A stretch of 64,000 nucleotides of DNA from Paraburkholderia sp. Ac-20340 (lineage in GTDB: Bacteria > Pseudomonadota > Gammaproteobacteria > Burkholderiales > Burkholderiaceae). This document shows, piece after piece, positions 1 to 8,602 of the stretch (position 1 is the first letter of the stretch; each line of letters starts with the position of its first letter). The translations under genes were made by a program, and so were the position numbers. The notes beneath the pieces were generated by a model. The model searched no databases. It saw only the letters and a program-made list of their open reading frames with translations, and was not told where the DNA came from. Location of the stretch: contig NZ_JAAGPR010000020.1 of the NCBI RefSeq assembly GCF_017104965.1, positions 62,001 through 126,000 of the forward strand, written 5' to 3'.

Positions 1-1041
1 CGTTTGAAGGGACGGTTGCAAGCCGCCGCCGACGTACTTGGGGAAGCACTGCGCATTGCCCCGACGCATGCGGAGTGCCTTTGGAATCTTGGTCTTGTAC
101 GTTTGCATCAGGGCAATTATGAAGACGGATGGCGCCTTTACGAAGCACGCTCCGCCGTCTTTGCCGATGCACTCGGCGCGCTCCCGTTCGCGGGGATCGT
201 TCCTCAGTGGCAAGGTGAACTGCTTCAGGGCCGTTCTCTGATCGTCGTCTGCGAACAGGGCATGGGCGATAGCCTGCAATTCTGCCGATATCTACCCATA
301 CTGAAAGCCTTCCAACCAGCGCGCGTGACCGTGATCTGTCCATCGCCATTGAAGCGACTTCTGGAAGCAATCGAAGGCGTAGACGCCTGTGTCGTCCAGG
401 AGGACATCAATAGCTTGCCGCACCACGATTACTGGTGCTTCATGATGAGCTTGCCGTTGCGCTTCGGAACGACCTTGCAGTCCATTCCCGCAACCACGCC
501 TTATCTGCGTCCTCCTGAACAAGCGCGAGCGCGCTGGCGAAATCGTCTGCCCTCGGGTGGATTCAAGGTCGGACTGGTTTGGGCGGGCGATCCCCGTCCG
601 CACATGCTTGATGCGCATCTGACCGACCAACGGCGCTCGCTGCATGCAAGCGCCTTCGAGCGCTTGCTCAAGACGCCGGGCGTCACGTTCGTCAGTCTGC
701 AGTTTGGCGCGACAACTCGCCCGCAGATCAACGAGATCGATGCGCAGTGGCGGCCGCTCGATCCCATGGGCGATGTAACCGATTTCGCCGATACCGCCGC
801 CATCGTCGAATGCCTCGATCTTGTGATCGCCGTCGATACGTCCACCGCGCACCTCGCGGGCGCCTTGAACTGCCCGGTCTGGATACTCTCGCGCTTCGAT
901 GGCTGCTGGCGCTGGCTGGAAGAGCGCGATGACACGCCGTGGTATCCAACGGCACGTTTATTCCGTCAAACGCGCGCTGGCGAGTGGGGAAACGTTATCG
1001 CACGTGTGGAGAAAGCGCTATCGCTCCTCGTAGGGGAATAA
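1..1041 (+). CDS. TPR-containing glycosyltransferase family 9-like protein, 5' truncated by the window
   Basis: The reading frame is open at base 1, so the start lies outside the window. The first ~45 residues look like the end of a TPR array (small and large residues spaced as in WNLGLVRLHQGNYEDGW). The rest resembles GT-B glycosyltransferases of the heptosyltransferase-like family 9: an EQGMGDSLQF nucleotide-loop-like motif, a VGLVWAGDP segment opening the second Rossmann half, and DLVIAVDTSTAHLAGAL near the C-terminus. TPR-GT9 proteins of this type often modify surface or flagellar structures, but no substrate can be read here. The stop is 24 bases from the stop of the convergent next gene. 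The family call is fairly sure; the role is not. Confidence 0.75.
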   Translation, partial: RLKGRLQAAADVLGEALRIAPTHAECLWNLGLVRLHQGNYEDGWRLYEARSAVFADALGALPFAGIVPQWQGELLQGRSLIVVCEQGMGDSLQFCRYLPILKAFQPARVTVICPSPLKRLLEAIEGVDACVVQEDINSLPHHDYWCFMMSLPLRFGTTLQSIPATTPYLRPPEQARARWRNRLPSGGFKVGLVWAGDPRPHMLDAHLTDQRRSLHASAFERLLKTPGVTFVSLQFGATTRPQINEIDAQWRPLDPMGDVTDFADTAAIVECLDLVIAVDTSTAHLAGALNCPVWILSRFDGCWRWLEERDDTPWYPTARLFRQTRAGEWGNVIARVEKALSLLVGE

Positions 1042-1065
1042 TTGCGAATCAGTGGGTTCATTGCA

Positions 1066-1857
1066 TCAAAGCTTCACATACCCGTAGCTGATTCCTGCAT
1101 CTTCCGTGGTTCTATTGAAGTACAAACACGAATGATCATGCCAATGTGTGTGTGGATTGATAATATGCATTGGCACGAAACCATTCCGCAGATATTCAGC
1201 GGGATACTGCATCAAGACTTTCTTCCTGAACACTTTTGGATAGCAAGACGCAATCCAGTACGGCCCGCTGTCGACACCGATAAATACCCTTGCCTGCGCG
1301 ATCAGCCGAGCCACATCCCAAATATTTTCCATTCCACGGCAATCGACAACCCGGGCGTCGATATCATCCGTAGAACCCACTTGAATGATTTCATATCCCG
1401 CGTAAGCCTTGCGGATATGGTCAATGATTTCCTCCGATAGATAGCGCTCGCGGTCCTCGCCCAGTCCAACGTGAATTGGCATGCGCTTTCCGGTGGTATG
1501 AATGACGATTCTCTTATCGAGTGTGGGGAGATCTTCAAACTGATAGAGCCGCGGATGTCGCAAATAAGCCGAGTGACCGAATATTTCGCTGGTTCGCGAT
1601 GCGATCGAGGTAAAAAAGGGCTTCTGCTCATATTCCGGCAGCGAGATGGATGTTGCAGCCGGCCATCTTTGTTCCCAAAGATTGATCGGCTTTTCCGTTG
1701 ACTCGCCTCTCACAACATAGGGGTTGTAATCGAACACCCAGACGTTGTCGGCATCAATGATTTTCTGCCCTGTGTTCCGCCAATAGTTTTCAGGAAATGA
1801 TGAAAACTGTAATTTGTCACCAATACCGTTAGCGCCTTCTATTGTTATTTTTAGCAT
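1066..1857 (-). CDS. Glycosyltransferase-like protein (GT9-type C-terminus), probably acquired
   Basis: The protein is 263 residues. The N-terminus has a glycine-rich turn (EGANGIGDKLQFSSFPENY) like the start of heptosyltransferase-type GT-B enzymes. The C-terminal half has ARLIAQARVFIGVDSGPYWIA, matching the family 9 sugar-nucleotide-binding segment. It is convergent with the truncated glycosyltransferase at the left edge, so the two may act on the same glycan. Base composition is clearly more AT-rich than the neighbours and codon use is looser, which suggests horizontal transfer. The acceptor and donor are unknown. A non-catalytic role cannot be excluded, because the protein is short for a full two-domain GT-B enzyme. 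Confidence 0.6.
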   Translation of the reverse strand: MLKITIEGANGIGDKLQFSSFPENYWRNTGQKIIDADNVWVFDYNPYVVRGESTEKPINLWEQRWPAATSISLPEYEQKPFFTSIASRTSEIFGHSAYLRHPRLYQFEDLPTLDKRIVIHTTGKRMPIHVGLGEDRERYLSEEIIDHIRKAYAGYEIIQVGSTDDIDARVVDCRGMENIWDVARLIAQARVFIGVDSGPYWIASCYPKVFRKKVLMQYPAEYLRNGFVPMHIINPHTHWHDHSCLYFNRTTEDAGISYGYVKL

Positions 1858-2326
1858 TGACTATAAAAAATATAAAACAATGAATACATGCACATCCAGC
1901 AATATTTAACGCAGTGTTACACCACGCTCGACCAGCTGCCGACGATCAAAAGGCTAATTCATCGCGATTTTTATGGAAACCCTATTCTGACAAATCGGAC
2001 CGCCTTCATTAGATAAGTCTTAAATATTTTGATCTAGATCGAGATATCATCCGGAATGCAATCGGCACGGCGCACTTCACCGCCCTCTTCGACAGAAACG
2101 CTACTTCGTGCGACGAATTCAATCGCGCGTGCGCAACAGATACCATCGGAACACGGGTTTCTGCCAGAAGCGGCTCCACATTCGGCAGGAAAGTCGGAAA
2201 CCGGCTGATCCGCCCCCAAGCCGAAGCATCCACAATCAAACTGGCAATCCGCCCCCGCTTCACGGACAATACGCGGAACATTACGGCAGGCCTTCCACCG
2301 GACACCAGCGCGGACACCCTCACCAA
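1858..2326. other. Intergenic region upstream of the bacteriophytochrome gene
   Basis: About 470 bases hold no convincing gene. The left part is AT-rich and carries a short palindrome, GATCTAGATC, near 2030-2040. The right part is GC-rich and open in the bphP frame, but its translation is arginine/proline-rich and unlike a phytochrome N-terminus, so it is taken as leader. The bphP and leftward glycosyltransferase promoters should both lie here. No clear consensus promoter was picked out. Confidence 0.4.
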
Positions 2327-4555
2327 GTGGACAAGCCCGAGATCAACGAAATCGTCGCCAACTGCGACAGCGAGCCCATTCACCTGCTCGGCCGCATCCA
2401 GCCGCACGGCGCGTTGCTGTGTTTCGACACGCAAGGCCGCCTGATCGCGCGCAGCACCAACGCGCTCGCCTGGCTGGGCGCCGTGCCCGAAATCGGCGAG
2501 ACGATTACCGACGCGCATCTGAGCCCGCTGTCACGTCAGACGATCCGCGCCGCGCTGGCCGATCGCGAGATGACGAGCGAAAGCGTCGAGTGCAAAGGCG
2601 TCACCGGCGAGCGATTCGATCTGATCATGCACTGGTCCGGCGACACGCTCGTGGTCGAATTCGAGCAGATCAGCCTGAAGTCGCCCGCCGCCACGCAATT
2701 CGCCTTGTTCGCGCAGCGCGCAATCCAGCGCCTGCAGGCCGCGCATCACGGCGATGTACCGCAATTGCTGCAGGCCGCCGCCGAAGCGATCCGCGCGATG
2801 ACCGGCTTCGACCGCGTGATGGGCTATCGCTTCATGGCCGACGGCAGCGGCGAAGTCATCGCCGAAGCCAGGCGTGACGATCTCTCGCCTTACCTCCAGC
2901 AGCGCTATCCCGCCAGCGATATTCCGCAGCAGGCGCGCCGCCTCTACGTGCTCAATCCGATCCGCCAGATCGCCGATGTCAGCGCTGAACCGGTGCCCAT
3001 CGTGCCGTCCGCGCATCCGCAAACGGGCGTGCCGTTCGATCTCAGCCATTCGGTGCTGCGCAGCGTCTCGCCGATTCACCTCGAATATCTGCGCAATATG
3101 GGCGTGGCCGCGTCCATGAGCGTGTCGATCGTGCGCGACGGCAAGCTCTGGGGCCTGTTCGCCTGCCATCACATGTCGCCGTATCGCGCGTCGCATGCCG
3201 TGCGCCTTTCGTCGACGGTGCTCACGCAGGTGGTGTCGATCCTGATCGCGCAGATCGAAGCGCAGCATCGCGCCGAAGCCGATCGCCGCATTCACGAACT
3301 GCGCACGCGCATCGCGGGCGAACTGGCGCAGGCCGAATCGCCGCTCGCCGGTCTCGTAGGCGCCGCGCCCGAGATCGCCGCGCTGGTCGATTGCGAGGCC
3401 GTGGCGCTGGTGGTGGACAACGAAGTCGTGATGCGCGGCAAGGCCACCACGGCGAGCCGCGAAACCCTGCTCGAACTCGCGCAGCACGTGGCGAACACGC
3501 GCGTCGATCAGTTCGCCAGCAACTGCGTGGGCGATTCGCTGCCCGAGCCGATTGCGCAAGGGCTGGCCGCCGGGCGCGTGGCGGGCTGTCTCGCGATCCA
3601 GATGCTCGGCGACAGCCGCATCACCATCATCTGGCTGCGCGACGAACTGGTCGAAACGATTCACTGGGCCGGGCCGCCCGACAAGGTCGTGGCGCAAGGC
3701 CCGAATGGCCCGCGCCTGACGCCGCGCGGCTCCTTCGAAGTCTGGAAGCAGACCGTCACGGGCCGCAGCCGCGACTGGACCGAATTCGATCAGCTCGCCG
3801 CGCGCGAACTGCGCTCGATCCTGCAGGAAATCGCGCTCGTGCAGATGCGCGAATCGGAGCGCGCGCGTACGACGCTGCTCGCCACGCTCGGCCACGATCT
3901 GCGCGATCCGATCCAGACCATCAACATGGCGATGCTGCTGATGGGCCGCGGCCTCGCGTCGGGCAACGATACGGTCAAGCGCGTGGAAGGCTCGACGCGG
4001 CGCATGCAGTCGCTGATCGGCTATATCCTCGACGTGAGCCGCATCCGCTCGGGCATGGGTCTGGGGCTCAAGCGCGTCGATGTCGGGCTGCGCGAGTTGC
4101 TCGAATCCGTCGCGGAGCAGACGCGCCTTGCGCATCCGGGCATGGCGCTCGACATGCAACTGGCCGACGATCTGGGCAACGCGCACATCGACCCCGACCG
4201 CCTTGCGCAAGCGCTCGCGAATCTGCTGGGCAATGCGCGCAAGCACGGCGACGCGCGCACGCCCGTCACGCTCACCGCCACGCTGGCGAATGGCGAGCCG
4301 TGCATCGAAGTGCGCAACGGGCTGCGCGAGCGGCCGGCCGTGCCGTTCGAACGTCTGCTCGATCCGTTCAAGAGCGGCTCGCTCGACAACCCCGCCAATC
4401 GCGGCGGTCTGGGACTCGGGCTGTATATCGCGCAGGCGATTGTGAAAGGCCACGACGGCGCGCTCACGGGCACCTTCAGCGACGATGAAGCGATCATCCG
4501 CATCGTGCTGCCGCGCGAAGCGGCCGGGCAACGCGCGGACGATACGGCTAGCTGA
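2327..4555 (+). CDS. bphP: Bacteriophytochrome sensor histidine kinase
   Basis: The protein is 742 residues from a GTG start at 2327. That start places the conserved cysteine of the NCDSEPIHLLGRIQPHG motif at residue 13, where bacteriophytochromes bind biliverdin. An open frame extends upstream to 2108 but looks non-coding. Domains in order are PAS (about 15-115), GAF with the PASDIP chromophore-pocket motif near residue 195, PHY with the tongue motif PRGSF, a HisKA H-box (GHDLRDP, near 522) and HATPase_c with N-box NLLGNARKHG and G-box GLGLGLYIAQ. It should sense red/far-red light in the cytosol and autophosphorylate. No heme oxygenase or response regulator lies alongside, so biliverdin supply and the partner must be elsewhere. 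The 3' end overlaps the convergent citE-like gene by 8 bases. Confidence 0.93.
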   Translation: MDKPEINEIVANCDSEPIHLLGRIQPHGALLCFDTQGRLIARSTNALAWLGAVPEIGETITDAHLSPLSRQTIRAALADREMTSESVECKGVTGERFDLIMHWSGDTLVVEFEQISLKSPAATQFALFAQRAIQRLQAAHHGDVPQLLQAAAEAIRAMTGFDRVMGYRFMADGSGEVIAEARRDDLSPYLQQRYPASDIPQQARRLYVLNPIRQIADVSAEPVPIVPSAHPQTGVPFDLSHSVLRSVSPIHLEYLRNMGVAASMSVSIVRDGKLWGLFACHHMSPYRASHAVRLSSTVLTQVVSILIAQIEAQHRAEADRRIHELRTRIAGELAQAESPLAGLVGAAPEIAALVDCEAVALVVDNEVVMRGKATTASRETLLELAQHVANTRVDQFASNCVGDSLPEPIAQGLAAGRVAGCLAIQMLGDSRITIIWLRDELVETIHWAGPPDKVVAQGPNGPRLTPRGSFEVWKQTVTGRSRDWTEFDQLAARELRSILQEIALVQMRESERARTTLLATLGHDLRDPIQTINMAMLLMGRGLASGNDTVKRVEGSTRRMQSLIGYILDVSRIRSGMGLGLKRVDVGLRELLESVAEQTRLAHPGMALDMQLADDLGNAHIDPDRLAQALANLLGNARKHGDARTPVTLTATLANGEPCIEVRNGLRERPAVPFERLLDPFKSGSLDNPANRGGLGLGLYIAQAIVKGHDGALTGTFSDDEAIIRIVLPREAAGQRADDTAS

Positions 4556-5402
4556 GCGCAGCCGCCAGCGCCAGAATCCGTTGCGCGCGCAACAACACGG
4601 GCCGATCCACCATCTTGCCGTCGACGGTAATCGCACCGGCTTCGGCATGATGCGCGGCTTGCGCCACGCGTGATGCCCACGCCAGTTCCTGTTCGTTCGG
4701 CCGATAAACGCCGTGTACGGCCTCGATCTGCTTCGGATGAATGCAGAGCTTCGCGCCAAAACCCAGCCGCTTGCCGTTGAGCGCATCGCGCCCGATGCGC
4801 GCGTGATCGTCGATGTCGGGCGTGACGCCGTCGATCGGCGTGTCGATGTCCGCTACGCGCGAGATCAGCGCTAGCTGGCTGCGATAGTGATTCAGCGGTT
4901 CGCCATCGTCGGGCATGCCCATATCGGCGATGAAATCGAGCGTGCCGAACATCAACCGCCGCACGCCCGGCGCTTTCGCGATCGCCATCGCGTTCCACAT
5001 GCCCTGTGCAGTTTCGATCAGCGGATAGATGCTCACGCGGCGGCGCGCGATGACAATCGTGGCTGTCACGTCCTCCGCGCTTTCGGTTTTCGGTAGCACA
5101 ATGCCTGCCACGCCGTCGAGCGCGCCCAGCTTCGCGTCTTCTTCGAACCACGGCGTCGTGCGCGCGTTGATACGCACCAGAACGCGATGCTCGCGCGAAA
5201 CCCAGTGCGCGATATGCTCGCGCGCCGCCGCTTTGGCGGCAGGCTCGACCGCATCTTCGAGGTCGATGATGACCGCATCCGCACCGCTCGCCAACGCGCG
5301 CGCGAAGCGATCCGGGCGGCTGCCCGGCACGAAGAGATACGACTGCGGTGAAAACGCGCTTTCGCTTTTCGTCGCGCCGCTGAACGGCAAATCGGTATTC
5401 AC
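4548..5402 (-). CDS. HpcH/HpaI aldolase / citrate lyase beta-subunit-like (CitE-like) protein
   Basis: This is a 284-residue CitE-type TIM barrel. Visible motifs are SYLFVPGSRPDRFARAL at the N-terminus, IIDLEDAV (acidic metal-binding region), RINARTTPWFEED, IVLPKTE, IETAQGMWNAMAIA, LMFGTLDFIADM and GFGAKLCIHPKQIE. The GTG at 5402 is chosen because GGGAG stands 9-10 bases upstream; an ATG at 5474 is the longer alternative. Stand-alone CitE-like proteins of proteobacteria act as lyases or thioesterases on (S)-malyl-, citramalyl- or related CoA esters. Here the gene lies at the end of a leftward set with an acyl-CoA ligase and a cyclase, which fits cleavage of a carboxylated hydroxyacyl-CoA. The exact substrate is inference. 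Confidence 0.82.
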   Translation of the reverse strand: MNTDLPFSGATKSESAFSPQSYLFVPGSRPDRFARALASGADAVIIDLEDAVEPAAKAAAREHIAHWVSREHRVLVRINARTTPWFEEDAKLGALDGVAGIVLPKTESAEDVTATIVIARRRVSIYPLIETAQGMWNAMAIAKAPGVRRLMFGTLDFIADMGMPDDGEPLNHYRSQLALISRVADIDTPIDGVTPDIDDHARIGRDALNGKRLGFGAKLCIHPKQIEAVHGVYRPNEQELAWASRVAQAAHHAEAGAITVDGKMVDRPVLLRAQRILALAAALS

Positions 5403-5575
5403 GCCTGACCACTCCCGCGCGCAAGGCGCACAACTCGATGACGCATTACAGCGCGGGATCACAACGATCGGCAACTATCGATTAACTCTGCCCGGCATAG
5501 CTCGTGCCTATTGCCTGCTTTGCCTTGCCACGCCTCGCACGGCAGCGGGCAGAGTTGGCTCCCCCGTAACCGCCA

Positions 5576-7258
5576 CTACCCTCGTAACTCCCGCCGCAGG
5601 ATCTTTCCGGTCACGGTCTTGGGCAATTCGTCGATGATCGCAACGATGCGCGGATACTTATACGCCGCCATCCGCGCCTTGCAGTACTCGACCAGTTCTT
5701 CGGGCGTCGCGCTCGCCTGCGGCTTCAGGCTCACCACCGCCTTGACGGTTTCTCCGCGATAACTGTCCGGCACGCCCACCACAGCGGCCTCGCGCACGGC
5801 CGGATGCGTGTAAAGCACATCTTCCACTTCGCGCGGCCAGACCTTATAGCCGCCCGCGTTGATCATGTCCTTCTTGCGATCGACGAGATAAAACCAGCCG
5901 TGCTCATCCATGAAGCCCACATCGCCGGTGCGAAAGAAGCCGTCGACGATCGCTTTCGCACTCTCCTGCGGCTTGTTCCAGTAACCCGGCACGACCATCG
6001 GCCCGCGCGAAATGATCTCGCCCACTTCGCCCGCGGGCAGCGGCCGCCCCATATCGTCGCCGATATACGACTCCACGTTGAACGCCGGCACGCCAATCGA
6101 GAGCGTGCCCGAAGCCGCATCGACCGGCGCATCGCGGCCAACCGGCACGACATGCGTGGGCGAATTCGTTTCGGTGAGGCCGTAACCGTTGTGAATGTAA
6201 TGGCCAAAACGCGCGCGAAACGCCTCGATCACGCTCGGGGGAATGGGCGCGCCGCCGGAATAGATGCGCCGCATCGAAGCGAAATGCTCGCGGGTCGCCC
6301 GCGCGTCGTTCATCAGCGCGATAAATACGGTGATGGCGCCGATGGTGAATTCGGGCTTGTGCTCGGCGATGGCGTCGAGGATCACGCCCGGCTCGAAGCG
6401 ATACGCCAGCACGAGCGGCGCTGCGCAGATGAACGCCGCGCCCACGTGGCCAACCAGCCCCGTGATGTGAAAGAGCGGCGCGACGCCGAGGATTGGCGCG
6501 CCTTCGCGCAAGCCCACCCAGTCGCGATACACCTGCGCGTTGAAGGCCATATTGCCGTGCGTGTTCATCGCGCCTTTAGGCACGCCCGTGGTGCCCGATG
6601 TGTAGACGAACATCGCGATGTCGTCGCCGTGCAGTTCGATGGGCGGCGGCTTCTGGCCACTGTGCGCTGCAATCGCGGTGGCGAAATCTTCCGCGCCTGC
6701 ATGTGAGATGCCTGCGGTAGCAGTGGCGCCATCGGCGTGTGTCATGCCCGCGAAGAGCCGCGCGTCGTTGCGCGTCTGATATTCGAGCGCCGATGTCGTC
6801 ATCACGTGCGGCTTGAGCGTGTCGTCTTCCGCCAGCAGCGGCAGCACGACATCGTCGTAAAGCGTGCCGTGGCAGACGAGCACGCGCGCAGCAGAATCGG
6901 CGAGCAGCACGCGCAGTTCGCGCGATCGGTTCATCGGATTCACCGGCACGGCAATCGCGCCGATCTTCCACGCGGCCACCAGCGCGATCACGAATTGCGG
7001 CACATTCTGCAAATAGATTGCGACGCGATCGCCGCGTGCAAGGCCGCGTTCGAGCCACGCGCAAGCGAGTGCATCGGACTGCTGATCAAGTTCGGAATAG
7101 CTGATCGCACCGTCGAAATACAGCAGCGCGCGGGCGTGCGGCGCGCGCGCGACGGCTGCACGAAACAGGCTCAAGGCATCCGGGTAGTCCTGGTCTATCG
7201 TCGCCGTGTGGCCGCTCGCGTAATGGGCGAGCCACGGTTTGCTGGCATAGGGCGTCAT
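5576..7258 (-). CDS. AMP-dependent acyl-CoA synthetase/ligase
   Basis: The protein is 560 residues and belongs to the class I adenylate-forming enzymes, which activate a carboxylic acid as an acyl adenylate and transfer it to CoA. Motifs seen are the P-loop-like YTSGTTGVPKGAM, GYGLTETNSPTH, the TGDVGFMDEHGWFYLVDR hinge region, KDMINAGGYKVWPREVE, and the C-terminal lysine motif PKTVTGKILRR. Length and layout match medium- or long-chain fatty acyl-CoA ligases. It lies 89 bases downstream of the cyclase gene and faces the CitE-like gene, so the three probably form one leftward unit. A second, different ligase (8603-10306) starts the divergent unit. The substrate cannot be read from the sequence. 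Confidence 0.88.
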   Translation of the reverse strand: MTPYASKPWLAHYASGHTATIDQDYPDALSLFRAAVARAPHARALLYFDGAISYSELDQQSDALACAWLERGLARGDRVAIYLQNVPQFVIALVAAWKIGAIAVPVNPMNRSRELRVLLADSAARVLVCHGTLYDDVVLPLLAEDDTLKPHVMTTSALEYQTRNDARLFAGMTHADGATATAGISHAGAEDFATAIAAHSGQKPPPIELHGDDIAMFVYTSGTTGVPKGAMNTHGNMAFNAQVYRDWVGLREGAPILGVAPLFHITGLVGHVGAAFICAAPLVLAYRFEPGVILDAIAEHKPEFTIGAITVFIALMNDARATREHFASMRRIYSGGAPIPPSVIEAFRARFGHYIHNGYGLTETNSPTHVVPVGRDAPVDAASGTLSIGVPAFNVESYIGDDMGRPLPAGEVGEIISRGPMVVPGYWNKPQESAKAIVDGFFRTGDVGFMDEHGWFYLVDRKKDMINAGGYKVWPREVEDVLYTHPAVREAAVVGVPDSYRGETVKAVVSLKPQASATPEELVEYCKARMAAYKYPRIVAIIDELPKTVTGKILRRELRG

Positions 7259-7347
7259 GTGCGCTCCGGCGGGAAATCTACGCGAAGGGGACGGCGCGCG
7301 ACGAGAACACCGCGCGCCGCATCGACATCACGAAGGCGATGCTACGC

Positions 7348-8310
7348 CTACTTCACCACCACCGGATTCACCGGCGCGCCGCTGCCGCCCACGACCTTGA
7401 GCGGCGCGGCGGTATAGAGGAAGGTCCATTGGCCGTCATCGGCGCAATCGGCGGCGAGCGGGTCGAGTTGCGCGATCTCCGTGAGCGTCACGCCCAGGTT
7501 GCGCATCAGCGCGTTATGCAGCGGCAATGCCACGCCCGAATCGGGGTCGATGGTGACTTCGTTCGCGATGGTGTCGGTCACGAGATTCGGAATCTCCATC
7601 TCGTGGAACCATTGCACGAGTTCGCGGCTGTGCGTGAGGCCCGGCTCGATGAAATTCTCGTAGAACTTCGCCTGGTCGCGTTCGTAGAACGAGCCGATCC
7701 AACCCGTGCGAATCACGAGAATATCGCGCTTTTCGATGCTCACGCCCTGCGCTTTTGCGGCCGCCAGCAGGTCTTCGTGCGTAAAGGTTTCGCCCGGATC
7801 GAGCACGTCCTTGCCGCGATGACGCGCCATGTCGATCAGCACGCCGCGCCCCACCACGCCGCGCTCGGCGATAGGCAGCACGCTGGCCTTGTCGAGTCCG
7901 CCGATGGTCGATTTCGCGTCGTAGCCGTTCCAGAGCTGATCGTCGTACCAGACGTGGCCGAGCGCGTCGTACTGCGTCGAGCCTTGCAGATACATGATCA
8001 TCATGTCGTCGGCATATTCGGCGAGGCCCGGGAAAAGCGGACCTTTTCCGCACATGTAGTGGCCCTTGTCCATCACGTTCATGCGGCGCGCCTGCGAACG
8101 TCCCGGCCAGACCGGATCTCCCTTGGGGTGGCCCATCTGGATCTGCAGCGTGAAAGTCTTGCCCGAGCGCACCGAGGCCACGCCGCGCAACACCTCGGCC
8201 TGCGTCAGATAGTTGAGCGAGCCGACTTCGTCGTCGGCGCCCCACTTGCCCCAGTTCTTCGGCGAATCCTGCAACAGCTCGGCCACTTCAGGAACGTTCT
8301 TCGACTCCAT
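7348..8310 (-). CDS. Cyclase family protein (kynurenine-formamidase-like fold)
   Basis: The protein is 320 residues. It fits the cyclase/KynB-like metal-dependent amidohydrolase family: a STQYDALGH segment stands where the family has its metal-binding HxGTHxD motif, followed by DILVIRTGWIGSF and a late GLTHSRELVQWFHEMEIPNLVTDT segment. An ATG with AAAGGAGACAACGC just upstream gives a good start. Distant family members hydrolyse N-formylkynurenine or cyclic amides and lactones. Here it is the first gene of the leftward unit with an acyl-CoA ligase and a CitE-like lyase, which suggests ring or ester opening of a catabolic substrate. That is inference from context only. Confidence 0.75.
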   Translation of the reverse strand: MESKNVPEVAELLQDSPKNWGKWGADDEVGSLNYLTQAEVLRGVASVRSGKTFTLQIQMGHPKGDPVWPGRSQARRMNVMDKGHYMCGKGPLFPGLAEYADDMMIMYLQGSTQYDALGHVWYDDQLWNGYDAKSTIGGLDKASVLPIAERGVVGRGVLIDMARHRGKDVLDPGETFTHEDLLAAAKAQGVSIEKRDILVIRTGWIGSFYERDQAKFYENFIEPGLTHSRELVQWFHEMEIPNLVTDTIANEVTIDPDSGVALPLHNALMRNLGVTLTEIAQLDPLAADCADDGQWTFLYTAAPLKVVGGSGAPVNPVVVK

Positions 8311-8602
8311 GCGTTGTCTCCTTTCTTCTCACGTTGGGGGTGATGCAAAGGGCACTGCAGAAAAAGCTGCACTAGCAAGGACACGAACACCGGCGGCGTC
8401 CGGTATTTGAAAACGAGGGGTATCGATACAAATCGCACGATCGTTCTTTAAAGTCAACCGGGACAAACCGCAGGCGCGCGAAGCGGCAATCGTGCACATC
8501 ATGGATGGTCGGCCACGTCAGGCACTTTTCCGCATTTCCCGTAGGCAACTTCACGCCGCGATTCGCCGCGCATGGCGAACCGCCGAATCCGCGAGACTTC
8601 CG
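8311..8602. promoter_or_regulatory. Divergent promoter region of the acyl-CoA catabolic cluster
   Basis: The 292 bases separate the leftward cyclase-ligase-lyase genes from the rightward ligase-carboxylase-hydratase genes, so both promoters must lie here. A 10-bp palindrome GTATCGATAC sits at 8420-8429, and ACGATCGT at 8438-8445. Either could be an operator, but no regulator gene is next to the cluster and no consensus -35/-10 pair was confirmed. The upstream in-frame extension of the ligase reading frame was not taken as coding. Confidence 0.4.

Noticed and set aside
2108..2326. N-terminal extension of bphP
   Set aside because: The translation is arginine/proline-rich and unlike any phytochrome; the GTG at 2327 places the chromophore cysteine correctly.
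2531..4786. Long open frame of 751 codons on the minus strand opposite bphP
   Set aside because: It is the high-GC antisense shadow of bphP; its translation is arginine/histidine-rich and has no domain motif.
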